From IMG/VR virus record IMGVR_UViG_3300047443_000065, positions 1-34,240 of that record: a DNA stretch of 34,240 bases; one strand, written 5' to 3'. Shown here piece after piece: positions 1 to 7,743 of the stretch (the first letter of the stretch is position 1; each line of letters opens with the position of its first letter). The translations under genes and the position numbers were made by a program. The notes under the pieces were generated by a model. That model searched no databases and was not told where the DNA came from. It saw only the letters and a program-made list of their open reading frames with translations. This DNA is from a virus.

Positions 1-10
1 GATCGCAAAG

Positions 11-334
11 CTAAACGGTGTAGAGATTGCTCGGGGTGAAGGAGGCAGCCAAAAGGAGGCCTACAGCAAGCTTATGGCAGCTGGCCAAGCCAGCGCCCAA
101 AACTGAGGCGGCTTTCGGCTGACTCTGCACCAGTTCCAAGCCTGCCGGGGCTAATTGCCCCGGTCTGGCGGCCCGGTTTTCCCCCTCTCTGAGCTCGTCC
201 TCAGCCTCGTCTATCTGCTCGAGCGCCGTCGCCATCGCGTCGAACATCTCACCTCGTGTTGCTTCCATTCCGGCCTTCATGGCCATGCTAAGCGCCGATC
301 GGGCGCGGCTGAGTTTGGCGGACGCTCTGTCCAT
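11..334 (-). CDS. Hypothetical coiled-coil protein downstream of rep
   Basis: I do not recognise this 107-residue protein. The first ~55 residues are Ala, Glu and Arg rich and look like an amphipathic helix or short coiled coil; the C-terminal third is more hydrophobic (AVGLLLAAS). It lies just after rep on the same strand, so it is probably co-transcribed with it. I chose the ATG at 334 because AGGAA precedes it closely; a TTG at 352 with GGGAGGG upstream is an alternative. It ends in Tyr-Thr-Val-stop, as does rep. If the window is circular it lies between rep and parA, so a role in plasmid maintenance is possible but only inferred. Confidence 0.6.
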   Translation of the reverse strand: MDRASAKLSRARSALSMAMKAGMEATRGEMFDAMATALEQIDEAEDELREGENRAARPGQLAPAGLELVQSQPKAASVLGAGLASCHKLAVGLLLAASFTPSNLYTV

Positions 335-396
335 TTTTTCCTGGCACTGCAAGTTGAATCCCTCCCTTTTGTTCCTGTCGATATTGTATTGCCATT

Positions 397-414
397 ACTG
401 TTTATTTAAACAGT
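397..414. repeat. Inverted repeat at the rep stop codon
   Basis: ACTGTTT and AAACAGT (7-bp perfect arms, 4-nt loop ATTT) overlap the rep stop codon (406-408) and sit in the short gap before the next minus-strand gene. It has no T-tract on the minus strand, so it is more likely an mRNA-stability or processing hairpin than a terminator. Confidence 0.45.
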
Positions 415-3400
415 ATACCTCGCCTGAGGCTGTAGTAGATTCGCCGCATAGCCAAGCATCCATTTCAAGGTTCTGACGTCCGCCCCCGGATTGGCCATCT
501 GCTGCACCAGGCCCGGTTCGAGCTCCCGCACCAGCTTCACAACTGGCGTACCGGCTGGGAGGTCGCAAAGCGAAGCAAAGGCAAACGCGCGTTCTGCTAC
601 TTCCAAGGGATACTTTTCAACTGTGCTTACATCCCCTACCTGCAAAGTGTCACTTTCGCTCGCGCTCAGGATAGACGGGGCCGCTGCGAGCTCCTCAGGG
701 GCTAACAGGGGTTGGTGCGTCGTTTCGTGATCGTGGGTGGTCAGGGAATGGGTATTTTTGGCTGCGCGGCGCTGTACGTAGCCCATAACGAACGCCCAAT
801 TATCCATGTTGAGCTCGAAAAGAACCTGCCCGTTCGTCTTGCGCTTCTTCGTGACCTGGCCGAGTCGCTCGAGGATCGATTTGACGACCGTCGTCGCGCA
901 GGCTTTTGCAGTGAGGCTTGCAACGTGGCGCCCGAGCTTCAGCGCGTTGTAAAGGTCTAGCGTGTCCTGGTCGCGCTTGATCAAATCAAGTACCTGGCGG
1001 CACTGCAAGCTGCTGAACTCGCCTTCGCCTGTTTGGCGATCGAGGGTAAGGGTTTCGAAGATCTCCGCCAGCAAGGCCCGCGCAGGGGCTTTGAAGCGGT
1101 GCTGAGTTAGAACCACGCGCGCTTTGCGCTGAGCCATGTCGTAGGCCTTAGCCTGCGCCTCGTCAGCCTGCAGGAGCTCGAGCGCCACGACCTTGGCGAT
1201 ACCGCGATCGTCGTAAAACGAAACGTCGTCGGCGCGGATCTCGTCAACGCCGAGCTGGTGCTCAATGTGGTAGCGGTCGACCTGGGCGCTTTCCGCCTCG
1301 CTGCGGACTTCCTGACGGTTGAGCTTGAGAAATGCCTCCTCGGTTGGCGTCTCGACGCTGTCGATCAGGTCCATACGCTTGGAAAACACGAGCTCGCCTG
1401 CGAACTTGCGGTTTTCCCGCGAGCGGTCGGTAAGGTCGTCGGCGGTCTGAGCGTCGATCGCCAGGCGCTGCACCTGGTAGCCCTCGCCGTACAGCATCAG
1501 CAAAAGGTTATTGGCAAAGCTGTTACGCGCCTTGTTTTCTGAGGTGACAGCGGAAAGCCAGACCTTGTCGAAGGCGGTTTTTTTGCGAGTGAGCCGATAC
1601 TCGTCGGGTGTCTCCTGGAACTGGCAGACAAGATTTTCGGCGACGAGTAGGCCGCGATAGAGTGTTTCAGGGTCGGTTTCTCGCTGGCCCGAGGTGTGGC
1701 CAATGCCGACAATGTAGTGCCGGGCTGTGCGATCGCGACGCAGCATCTGCACCGCGTCAGAAGGGCCAACGGTGTTGCCACTGAACAGGCCAAAATGGCT
1801 TTCGAAATGCGGCGTCGTCATGGACACGCCCGAGCTGATCGCTGGCGAGTAGATCAAAACGTCGTATTTGGTGGCCTCCTCGTTGGGGTTGCACAAAAAC
1901 GCCTCGACGTCAGGATCTGCCTTGCTGTCGGCGTGAACCAGGAGCATGCGAACCGGGGCGATTGCGCCTTCGTTGACCTTGTCCTCGATCAGGGCTGCCA
2001 TTTTCTTAGCCGACTCTGCAGAGTCATTCGCGACCAGGACGCGGCGGCCGGCGCAGATCTGGTCGATCGCCAGCTGCCAGACGGTTTCGTCGTCGCCATG
2101 GTCAACGCGGATATGGTCAGTCGTGCCGACGACGTCCAGGACGGTGATCATCTGGCCGGGCCGAGCGAGTTCGCAGAACTCGATCACGCCGTCGTTAGCG
2201 TCGGCATCGCACAGCAAAACACGCTTGGCGGCCGCGACGGCCTCGATCAGCGCATCCATTACTTTGACGCGCCCCTCGACCGGGCCGGTAGTGGTGTGGC
2301 GGATGACCTGGGACGCCTCGTCAATGCAGAGTGTCTCGAGGGTGGTAAACCAGCTGCGTTCCTCGGCGTTGTAGAACTTTGGAGCGGTCAGACTGTTGAC
2401 GCAGCAAGCCAGGTGCGAAACCCAAGGCATTTGGCGGGCGTAAACCTGTTGATAATGCTCGACGTTGAGGCGTGCGGCCGCGTCGTCCAGGAGCGAGATC
2501 CGATGCGCGATATAGGCCGCTTTGGTCGAGGCTTTCATCAGCGGTGCGATCAGCTTCTCGGTTTTGCCCGAGCCCATCGGCGCCCGAACGATGACGATCC
2601 CCTCGAGACTTTCGACCAGGTCGGCCATGTGGGCCGGCAGTTCGATACCGCCGTGCTCAGCGCGAACACCTTCGATTTTCATGTAATCAACGTTTGGTTT
2701 GGCCAGCGCCGAAACCGAAAAGCCCCTCAGCTGCTGGGCTGCGTTGACCTTTTGCCGGGCAATCCAGCGGGCCAGGCTGCGAGCCTTGGCGCGAACGGCG
2801 TCGGGGGTGGCCGGGTGCATTTGCTCGATCACGCGGCTGACAACCTCGTCGACGCTGTATTTGATCGGCACCAGGAGCAACCCTGCGTTGACGGCCATTT
2901 TTGCCGCCTTCTCGATTTTGGTTTTGCTGCCGCTGTGGGAAACGCGCTGCAGGCAGTAGGTAAACCAGTCCTTTTCGGCGCGGAACATGCTGTCGCGGGC
3001 GTGCAATGCTTTGGCGGTCGACTTCAAGCCGTAGCGGCAGTGGTAGTCGTTCCAGTCGGTCGGACCCTTGCCGGTGGCTCGAGCCTCGGCCACTTCGGCC
3101 AAGCTCATAGATTCGAAGGTCGGCACGGTGGCTACGTGTTGCAAGTCGCGGTGAATCTCGAGCGCGGCGAGCAGGCCTGCGTTGCCGGCGTCTTTCCATT
3201 GGTCATTATCCGCGGCATTCAGAAAGCGCCAGCCTGGATAGAACTTGTCATAGATGCGCAGCACCTTGACCAGGTTGTCGACGTTGAACGCGACGACTAC
3301 CGCGACATTGCGCCCGGCCTCGATCTCGGCCAGGTAGACGCTGGCGCCAGTGGCAAACCCTTCGACGGCGATCCGCACCTCGGCGGTTTCGATATCGCCG

Positions 3401-4251
3401 AAAATGCAGTGCGCGCCGTCCATCTTGACGCCTGTGCCCTGCAGCTTTTTGTCGTCGTACAGGCGCTGCAGGCCAAGAAATTGGCCGTGGATATTGAACA
3501 AAGGAACGCCAGTGAAAACACCGTGACAGTCACGCATGCGTTTCATTTTGAAGCGTGACGCGATCGCGCCGATCTGCTTTTTCTGCAGATAAGGGGCGCT
3601 GCCGTCCTCAGCTCCGAGGACTTCGACGAAGCCGCGAGCTATGAAAGTGTCGCCGCCCTTTTTCTTGCCTTCGTATTCGAATTCGCCGCGCTCGTCGGTC
3701 AGCCAGGCGTGCTCGTAGGCCGAAAATTCGCCTTGGGTACGCGCCTCGCGAGCCCGCTCGATGGCCTCCTCGGCTTCTTGACGGGCGGCCCGCTCGAGGC
3801 GTTTGGCTTCCTGCTTCGCCAACCGTTCGCGATCGCGTTCGCTGGATTCAACGCCACGCTCGTTTTTGTACAGGTCGAGCAGGGCCTCTAAGCCAGACCA
3901 GGTCGAGGCGCCGGTAACGTTGTTACTGAATGTCAGAAAGGGGTATTCGAGCTTGGCCATGGCTGGCCGGGTATCGGTGCCGGGTTTTGCGGCCAGTTCC
4001 TTGAGCTCGCCCCATACCATCAGCTTGCCGGTGTAGCGGGCATCTGTGGCGACAATTTTCGCCTTTGAGTAGGTTTTGAGTCGCTTGCCATTAAGGCGGA
4101 CTTGATCGCTGACCGACGACCATTTGACCGATGCGTCAGCCGCTGCAGCAGAGATATCAGCTTCGAAATGGTCAATAAGGCTGTACGGGTCAGCGTTGAA
4201 ACGCTCAGCGTAGAAGGCCCCTAGACCGGTGCTCTTTTGTACGTTTGTCAT
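406..4251 (-). CDS. Plasmid replication primase-helicase, CyRepA1-like
   Basis: This 1281-residue protein is the probable replication initiator. The N-terminal half has a Toprim/DnaG-like primase region: VEGFATGAS (~297-305), NAADND (~345-350) and DWNDYH (~399-404). A charged helical stretch (~134-172) precedes it. The second half is a superfamily 2-type helicase: Walker A APMGSGKT (~557-564), Walker B CIDEAS (~642-647), a later SPAISSGVSM motif and an arginine-finger motif QMLRRDRTAR. This order matches the CyRepA1 plasmid replication family and resembles herpesvirus origin-binding helicases. The ATG at 4251 follows AAAGGGACAAA, a modest ribosome site embedded in a cluster of repeated ACAAAGGT-type motifs that probably control it. 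An antisense-directed small RNA candidate lies upstream. No separate DnaA-like initiator is seen. Function is confident at family level; origin position is unknown. Confidence 0.88.
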   Translation of the reverse strand: MTNVQKSTGLGAFYAERFNADPYSLIDHFEADISAAAADASVKWSSVSDQVRLNGKRLKTYSKAKIVATDARYTGKLMVWGELKELAAKPGTDTRPAMAKLEYPFLTFSNNVTGASTWSGLEALLDLYKNERGVESSERDRERLAKQEAKRLERAARQEAEEAIERAREARTQGEFSAYEHAWLTDERGEFEYEGKKKGGDTFIARGFVEVLGAEDGSAPYLQKKQIGAIASRFKMKRMRDCHGVFTGVPLFNIHGQFLGLQRLYDDKKLQGTGVKMDGAHCIFGDIETAEVRIAVEGFATGASVYLAEIEAGRNVAVVVAFNVDNLVKVLRIYDKFYPGWRFLNAADNDQWKDAGNAGLLAALEIHRDLQHVATVPTFESMSLAEVAEARATGKGPTDWNDYHCRYGLKSTAKALHARDSMFRAEKDWFTYCLQRVSHSGSKTKIEKAAKMAVNAGLLLVPIKYSVDEVVSRVIEQMHPATPDAVRAKARSLARWIARQKVNAAQQLRGFSVSALAKPNVDYMKIEGVRAEHGGIELPAHMADLVESLEGIVIVRAPMGSGKTEKLIAPLMKASTKAAYIAHRISLLDDAAARLNVEHYQQVYARQMPWVSHLACCVNSLTAPKFYNAEERSWFTTLETLCIDEASQVIRHTTTGPVEGRVKVMDALIEAVAAAKRVLLCDADANDGVIEFCELARPGQMITVLDVVGTTDHIRVDHGDDETVWQLAIDQICAGRRVLVANDSAESAKKMAALIEDKVNEGAIAPVRMLLVHADSKADPDVEAFLCNPNEEATKYDVLIYSPAISSGVSMTTPHFESHFGLFSGNTVGPSDAVQMLRRDRTARHYIVGIGHTSGQRETDPETLYRGLLVAENLVCQFQETPDEYRLTRKKTAFDKVWLSAVTSENKARNSFANNLLLMLYGEGYQVQRLAIDAQTADDLTDRSRENRKFAGELVFSKRMDLIDSVETPTEEAFLKLNRQEVRSEAESAQVDRYHIEHQLGVDEIRADDVSFYDDRGIAKVVALELLQADEAQAKAYDMAQRKARVVLTQHRFKAPARALLAEIFETLTLDRQTGEGEFSSLQCRQVLDLIKRDQDTLDLYNALKLGRHVASLTAKACATTVVKSILERLGQVTKKRKTNGQVLFELNMDNWAFVMGYVQRRAAKNTHSLTTHDHETTHQPLLAPEELAAAPSILSASESDTLQVGDVSTVEKYPLEVAERAFAFASLCDLPAGTPVVKLVRELEPGLVQQMANPGADVRTLKWMLGYAANLLQPQARYTV

Positions 4252-4295
4252 TTTGTCCCTTTGGTCAAAAGTACAAAGGTGAAAAAGTACAAACG
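4235..4295. promoter_or_regulatory. Motif cluster A over the rep translation start
   Basis: TTTTGTAC (4235-4242), GTACAAAGGT (4271-4280) and GTACAAACG (4287-4295) flank the rep start codon; the last two are 16 bp apart, so they lie in phase with an 8-bp unit. AAAGGTGAAAAAGT (4275-4288) recurs exactly at 8870-8883. The same 8-mer family occurs before lysis, before the terminase operon and in the parA promoter. Probable operator or iteron cluster; the bound protein is unknown. Confidence 0.55.
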
Positions 4296-4296
4296 A

Positions 4297-4324
4297 TTGA
4301 CGTCCGTTTACACGGGTCTAAACT
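4297..4324 (+). promoter_or_regulatory. Candidate sigma70 promoter for a small RNA
   Basis: TTGACG (4297-4302), a 16-bp spacer and TAAACT (4319-4324) make a good -35/-10 pair pointing away from rep. There is no plus-strand gene downstream before the terminator at 4427-4456. The -35 box directly abuts motif cluster A, so both could respond to the same protein. Confidence 0.45.
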
Positions 4325-4327
4325 GAG

Positions 4328-4466
4328 CACTGAACCGGAAAAGTTCGAGTGTCACGTCGTGTTACCTGCCCGCTAAAACAGATAACCGATTGCTCAGTAA
4401 ACACCGCAAGGTGTGCGTCTATCGCGAAGGCCGGGGGTGCTAAAGCCCCCGGCCTTTGTCCTTTCT
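4328..4466 (+). ncRNA. Candidate small RNA upstream of rep
   Basis: A start near 4331 and an end near 4460 would give about 130 nt. Visible structure: CACTGAAC paired with GTTC-G-AGTG (4328-4351, one bulged G); ACACC-GCAA-GGTGT (4401-4414), a hairpin with a GNRA tetraloop; and an 11-bp terminator stem (4427-4456) followed by TTTGTCCTTT. No open frame of note is present. Its position beside rep suggests a copy-number or immunity RNA, as in many plasmids and P1/P4-type phages, but I cannot assign it to a known family. Confidence 0.4.
4427..4466 (+). terminator. Strong hairpin terminator in the rep-repressor gap
   Basis: AAGGCCGGGGG (4427-4437) pairs perfectly with CCCCCGGCCTT (4446-4456) around an 8-nt loop; a T-rich tail TTTGTCCTTTCT follows on the plus strand. 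It would end the candidate small RNA and could also stop minus-strand readthrough from the repressor gene. Confidence 0.65.
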
Positions 4467-4483
4467 GAACCTTTGAAAAAAAA

Positions 4484-4510
4484 TAGCTCGTTAGCGGGTA
4501 GCCCCGCTAC
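4484..4510 (-). terminator. Possible terminator of the repressor gene
   Basis: TAGCGGG (4492-4498) pairs with CCCGCTA (4503-4509) around loop TAGC. On the minus strand a run of eight T (complement of A at 4486-4493) follows closely. It lies about 45 bp beyond the repressor stop. Confidence 0.45.
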
Positions 4511-4523
4511 TTTACGTCGTCCT

Positions 4524-4535
4524 CTCTATATTTAG
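4524..4535. promoter_or_regulatory. Possible third repressor site
   Basis: CTCTATATTTAG differs at two positions from the 12-bp repeats at 5275-5286 and 5306-5317 in the repressor control region. It lies just beyond the 3' end of the repressor gene. It may be chance in an AT-rich patch. Confidence 0.25.
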
Positions 4536-4553
4536 AAGACTGACGCGCTCTTT

Positions 4554-5219
4554 TTATAGAACCCCTCCTTTGTCGATCGCCGCGCATAGCCCGACGACGA
4601 CGCCTATTACCTCGAATGTATCACCCACCTGTTGCATGGGAAACTGTGGATTCAGGGCGCGCAGGTAGTACGCCGAGCCGTCCAACGTCAATTTCTTGAA
4701 TACAGGTGAAGCCGGGTCGCCAAGGTGCCCGACTACAAAGTCATTCGCCCCGCCCTTTCGGCCAGGGTCCACAAAGATGGTATAGCCCGGCGTAAAGCTG
4801 ATGCCGCTCGGTGCTTGCATCGATTCATCACGCACGGTCATAGCAAAGATTTTGCCTGGTGGCGTCTCTGGTGGCATCACCCATACCGTACCGGCCGGAA
4901 GCCGTCTAGGATCAGGGTTTCGAGCCCATTCAGTTGCAATATTCCACGGAATAACAGGCACGCGCTGAGCGTGTTCGCTGGGCGCGCTGAATCCGACAGG
5001 GTCGGCCGCTTCTCTCAGCAAAACATCGATCGTCGTTCCGAGCCCTTTTGCGAGTGCGTCGGCGACGTAAACGCTAGGCGCTACGTCCTTCGTTTCTATG
5101 GTCGCCAGGTGCCCGGTCGACATCTCGATATGCGAGGCGTCGATCAGGCGTTGTAGCGACCAATTAAGGGCTTGCCGCCGCATCCGTATTGCGGTGCCGA
5201 TTGTGTAGTCGCGTTGCAT
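4554..5219 (-). CDS. S24/LexA-type phage repressor (CI-like)
   Basis: This 221-residue protein should hold the lysogenic state. An N-terminal helix-turn-helix region (~6-66) is followed by a LexA/S24 peptidase fold starting at RVPVIPW (~86-92), the nucleophile Ser133 in DESMQ and the general-base Lys at 175/176 in VFKKL. The ATG at 5219 is preceded by AGGAGAGGGAACC; an in-frame extension to 5330 lacks such a site and would run across the promoter. The linker before VPVI shows no Ala-Gly or Cys-Gly pair, the usual self-cleavage site, so RecA-induced cleavage is uncertain. The gene is divergent from the early operon, with which it shares a control region. Confidence 0.88.
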   Translation of the reverse strand: MQRDYTIGTAIRMRRQALNWSLQRLIDASHIEMSTGHLATIETKDVAPSVYVADALAKGLGTTIDVLLREAADPVGFSAPSEHAQRVPVIPWNIATEWARNPDPRRLPAGTVWVMPPETPPGKIFAMTVRDESMQAPSGISFTPGYTIFVDPGRKGGANDFVVGHLGDPASPVFKKLTLDGSAYYLRALNPQFPMQQVGDTFEVIGVVVGLCAAIDKGGVL

Positions 5220-5274
5220 GGTTCCCTCTCCTTTTCCCTTAATTATTGTCCCTTCTAGATGCGCAGCGGCACCA

Positions 5275-5317
5275 CTCGTTATATAGGAATTTAGTTGCAT
5301 TTTTGCTCGATATATAG
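5275..5317. promoter_or_regulatory. Paired 12-bp repeats, probable repressor operators
   Basis: CTCGTTATATAG (5275-5286) and CTCGATATATAG (5306-5317) differ at one base and start 31 bp apart, close to three helical turns. They sit between the divergent repressor and early operon starts, the second over the early -10 box. Likely CI operators. Confidence 0.5.
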
Positions 5318-5318
5318 A
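5290..5318 (+). promoter_or_regulatory. Early operon promoter candidate
   Basis: TTTAGT (5290-5295), 17-bp spacer, TATAGA (5313-5318). The -10 box overlaps one of the paired repeats, so repressor binding would block it. The first downstream gene starts at 5366. Confidence 0.45.
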
Positions 5319-5365
5319 GAATGTAGGCATAGCGACATGCGACCAACATTTCAGGGAATAGTGCT

Positions 5366-5968
5366 ATGACTACGCGGACGGAAAGGGATGTGATTGTCGA
5401 TCAGACTAGCCGATGGTTCGCCCATTCGGATTGGTCGATTGAGCGTTTCGCCAGCGAGCGCCTCGCAGTCGCTCTCTCTGCTGCAGGACTGATCGAGACG
5501 CTCGAGGAGCCTGCAGACGTCGAGACGTATCAGAAAACCCGTAAAGCCTGGTCGCAGCGCGTTTCCCGAATTTTCCACGCTACGCAACCTTTCCCGCTCG
5601 AATGGAAATGGGCCTGGCTTTCTTGTCTACCTGAGGACTATCAGCGCGCCGCTCGTTCTGAGCTCCTGGCTATGGCTGGTTGCTTTGACGTGCGTATCCC
5701 CGAGCTTATCGGCCTGGTGGGTGTTCCCGCGGCTAAGGCGCAGCTCGGGCAAGTGACTCAGGCAATCGGTGAGTTCTTGGCTGCCAGCGTCCCGGCGCAT
5801 GATGGCGTGTACGACCATACCGACGACCCTGCTGACGTGGATCGGATGCTTATCGAAGGCACCGAGGCCATTTCTGCAATGTTTAATGAGCTGGTGGCAC
5901 TCGCTACCGGCACCGGCCGCCCGCTGCCGCTGATGATGCTGACCAACCTGAAAGGCGAGCCGCTATGA
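5366..5968 (+). CDS. First gene of the early operon, unknown
   Basis: A 200-residue soluble, mostly helical protein that I cannot place firmly. Notable is the tryptophan-rich centre (LEWKWAWLSCLPEDY, ~78-92) and an acidic region (~149-162). It is the first gene read from the early promoter opposite the repressor, the position that in lambdoid phages holds Cro, CII or YdaT-like regulators, so a regulatory role is a reasonable guess only. ATG at 5366 follows AGGGA. It overlaps the next gene by ATGA. Confidence 0.75.
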   Translation: MTTRTERDVIVDQTSRWFAHSDWSIERFASERLAVALSAAGLIETLEEPADVETYQKTRKAWSQRVSRIFHATQPFPLEWKWAWLSCLPEDYQRAARSELLAMAGCFDVRIPELIGLVGVPAAKAQLGQVTQAIGEFLAASVPAHDGVYDHTDDPADVDRMLIEGTEAISAMFNELVALATGTGRPLPLMMLTNLKGEPL

Positions 5969-6432
5969 GCGCCGCCGCCCTTCGCCTGGTCAGCTCGATA
6001 GCCGAGTCTGACGTCATTCCGACCGATAAAGAGGTGCTGGCCGAGCGTTTCACCGCTGCACCTGGTGAAACAACGGTCGACAAGGTCAGGCGTCAGAACC
6101 GGGAGCGTCAGCGTAATAAGCGTTTGCGCGAGGCTCAGGCCAAGCTGAAAGCCGAAGCGTTCCACCTGCCTGCAATGACCCTCTACGGCGGCACCGTGCA
6201 GGCCCTGATCGACGTCTGCCAGGCTGGCGGATTCGAGGAGCCGGCCGAGGCGCTGACCCTGCTCGCGCATGGTTCGTCGACCCTGTCCAAAAAAGACCCT
6301 GAGGCCTTCGCTGCATTGTTCGCGCCGGTCCTCGCTGCTCTGGCGATCGCTGGGGCGGATCTGGCAAAGCGTGACAGTCACGCTTTCGCGCAGTTGATTG
6401 CGCCGCCGTCACGCAAAGGGGCGGACGAATGA
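5965..6432 (+). CDS. Early protein of unknown function
   Basis: A 155-residue protein with a basic segment (VRRQNRERQRNKRLREAQ, ~40-57) followed by LPAMTLYGGTVQALIDVC, which reads like a ribbon-helix-helix beginning (strand then helix). DNA or RNA binding is therefore possible but unproven. Start and stop both overlap the neighbours by ATGA, implying coupled translation in the early operon. Confidence 0.72.
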   Translation: MSAAALRLVSSIAESDVIPTDKEVLAERFTAAPGETTVDKVRRQNRERQRNKRLREAQAKLKAEAFHLPAMTLYGGTVQALIDVCQAGGFEEPAEALTLLAHGSSTLSKKDPEAFAALFAPVLAALAIAGADLAKRDSHAFAQLIAPPSRKGADE

Positions 6433-6674
6433 AGTCGGTTCGCTTGTTCCGTGTTGCGGGTGGTCAGTCTGTCCTGGTGCTCGAGCTGCCTCGCCGCCGT
6501 GGGCTGTCAGAGGCTCGCGTAGTGGTCAGGGCTGCGTCGCGTAGCCAGGTGCATAACCTCCATTTCAACGAGTCGGCCGCCTGCGCTGACTTTGTGCAGT
6601 CGTTCGATCAGCGGAACGCCGGCTACGCCGTGGCCAGTCTGCTCAGTCAGAAAGGTGGTGCCCGTGTTCAATGA
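6429..6674 (+). CDS. Small early protein of unknown function
   Basis: An 81-residue basic protein with several short beta-like stretches (VLVLELPRRR, ARVVVRAA). I see no recognisable motif. It begins in an ATGA overlap with the preceding gene, and its 3' end overlaps the GTG start of the TraR-like gene, so it is part of the early operon. Confidence 0.62.
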   Translation: MKSVRLFRVAGGQSVLVLELPRRRGLSEARVVVRAASRSQVHNLHFNESAACADFVQSFDQRNAGYAVASLLSQKGGARVQ

Positions 6675-6879
6675 CGTATCCAGCGGCCTCGAGCTGCGCC
6701 AAGACGACGCCGTCGCTCGGGCTTTGATGGCTGAGGAGTGTCTGCAGGCTGGTTTGGTTCTGCAGCGCCTTTGCCTGGCCTGCGGCTACCCGATCGACGC
6801 CGGCCGGCTGACCAGGCTGCCGCGTGCGACCCGCTGCTCGCTCTGCGTTGACTACATCACTCTGGCGCGGAGACGTTGA
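6664..6879 (+). CDS. TraR/DksA-type C4 zinc-finger protein
   Basis: A 71-residue protein with the TraR layout: an N-terminal acidic tip (Asp14-Asp15-Ala16) on a helix, then a C4 zinc finger with Cys37, Cys40 (CLACG), Cys58 and Cys61 (CSLC). TraR proteins from F plasmid and phages enter the secondary channel of RNA polymerase and mimic DksA with ppGpp. The GTG at 6664 has GAAAGGTGG upstream; an in-frame extension to 6592 would overlap the previous gene deeply. Phage TraR proteins may redirect host transcription early in infection. Confidence 0.82.
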   Translation: MFNDVSSGLELRQDDAVARALMAEECLQAGLVLQRLCLACGYPIDAGRLTRLPRATRCSLCVDYITLARRR

Positions 6880-6881
6880 GC

Positions 6882-7724
6882 ATGACGGCCCGCCCTAATT
6901 TCTCGCTTGAGATCCGCCACACGCTACCGCCTATGGAGTCCGTCGAAAGCTGGGCTCTGCAGCACCTCGAGATTCTCCCGGTAGCCCCTGCGCGAGTACA
7001 GATTCGCCGTGGTCGATCAGGGTCTGCGCCGATCGCGCAGGACTTGGTCTGGCTGCGCGAATGGCTACTGTTCGCTTACCTGGCGCCGACTGATTACCGC
7101 GAGACGGATCGCCCGGCCGAGCCTGACGGTGTCGGTGTGATCGAGACGGCTCGCCTGCGCGACGCGTTTCCGCGCCATCGCGCCAACGATCTGGCCGAGT
7201 GCCCGCTCGAGGGTGACGACGAAGCAAAGCGGCTGCCATTCGACTACGTGGCCAGCCTGGCCAGGGATACCACGCGAGTGACCTGCAGCGAGACGCGAAA
7301 GAAGAAAAAAAGCGCGATCCCGCTCGGGCCTACGGCGTTTGAAGACGCGCACCTGGTGCGAACTGTTGCCACGCTCGAAACCGAGCAAAGCCGCTGGATT
7401 CGTTACGCCTACGCCGATTCGCTGGTGTGGGACGACGAGGCGGGCTGCGTGGTGACGCTGTGGGCTCGTGTGGCGCCCCAGCTCGGAAAGATGCAGGGAA
7501 AGACCCTGCAGCGCGCCAAGGGCCTCGCCCACTTGGCTGTGCAGCATCACAAGCATTTGAAGAACGCCGGGAAATGCCGTTACGACGGCCCGCACCTGGC
7601 GCTGCTCCTGGGCGTCAGCGACGTGAACTATCGCCAGCACTGGCGCGCCCGTTGGGACGCTATGCAAAGCGTGCTGGACGAGCTCGACACGGGGGCGCTC
7701 AAGGCGCTCTGGAAGAAAATTTAA
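6882..7724 (+). CDS. Putative late-gene regulator, antiterminator-like
   Basis: A 280-residue protein. The C-terminal ~45 residues (HLALLLGV, then NYRQHW, RARWDAM) look like the helical end of Q/DUF1133-type phage antiterminators, where a short HTH-like segment is followed by a Trp-rich helix. The middle has a lysine cluster (RKKKKS). I use the ATG at 6882, which follows GGAGA by 8 bases; a TTG at 6876 is too close. It is a large early-operon gene upstream of tandem terminators and the lysis genes, which is where an antiterminator would be expected. Function is inferred from position and weak similarity. Confidence 0.5.
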   Translation: MTARPNFSLEIRHTLPPMESVESWALQHLEILPVAPARVQIRRGRSGSAPIAQDLVWLREWLLFAYLAPTDYRETDRPAEPDGVGVIETARLRDAFPRHRANDLAECPLEGDDEAKRLPFDYVASLARDTTRVTCSETRKKKKSAIPLGPTAFEDAHLVRTVATLETEQSRWIRYAYADSLVWDDEAGCVVTLWARVAPQLGKMQGKTLQRAKGLAHLAVQHHKHLKNAGKCRYDGPHLALLLGVSDVNYRQHWRARWDAMQSVLDELDTGALKALWKKI

Positions 7725-7743
7725 TCAAAAGAAGGGGTGTCTC

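Noticed and set aside
1696-3558. 620-residue open frame on the plus strand inside rep
   Set aside because: It is a composition shadow of rep; no RBS or domain, and rep has full catalytic motifs.
4328-4466. Assignment of the small RNA to the P1/P4 c4 or CI RNA family
   Set aside because: I could not match a consensus; only the general structure is supported.
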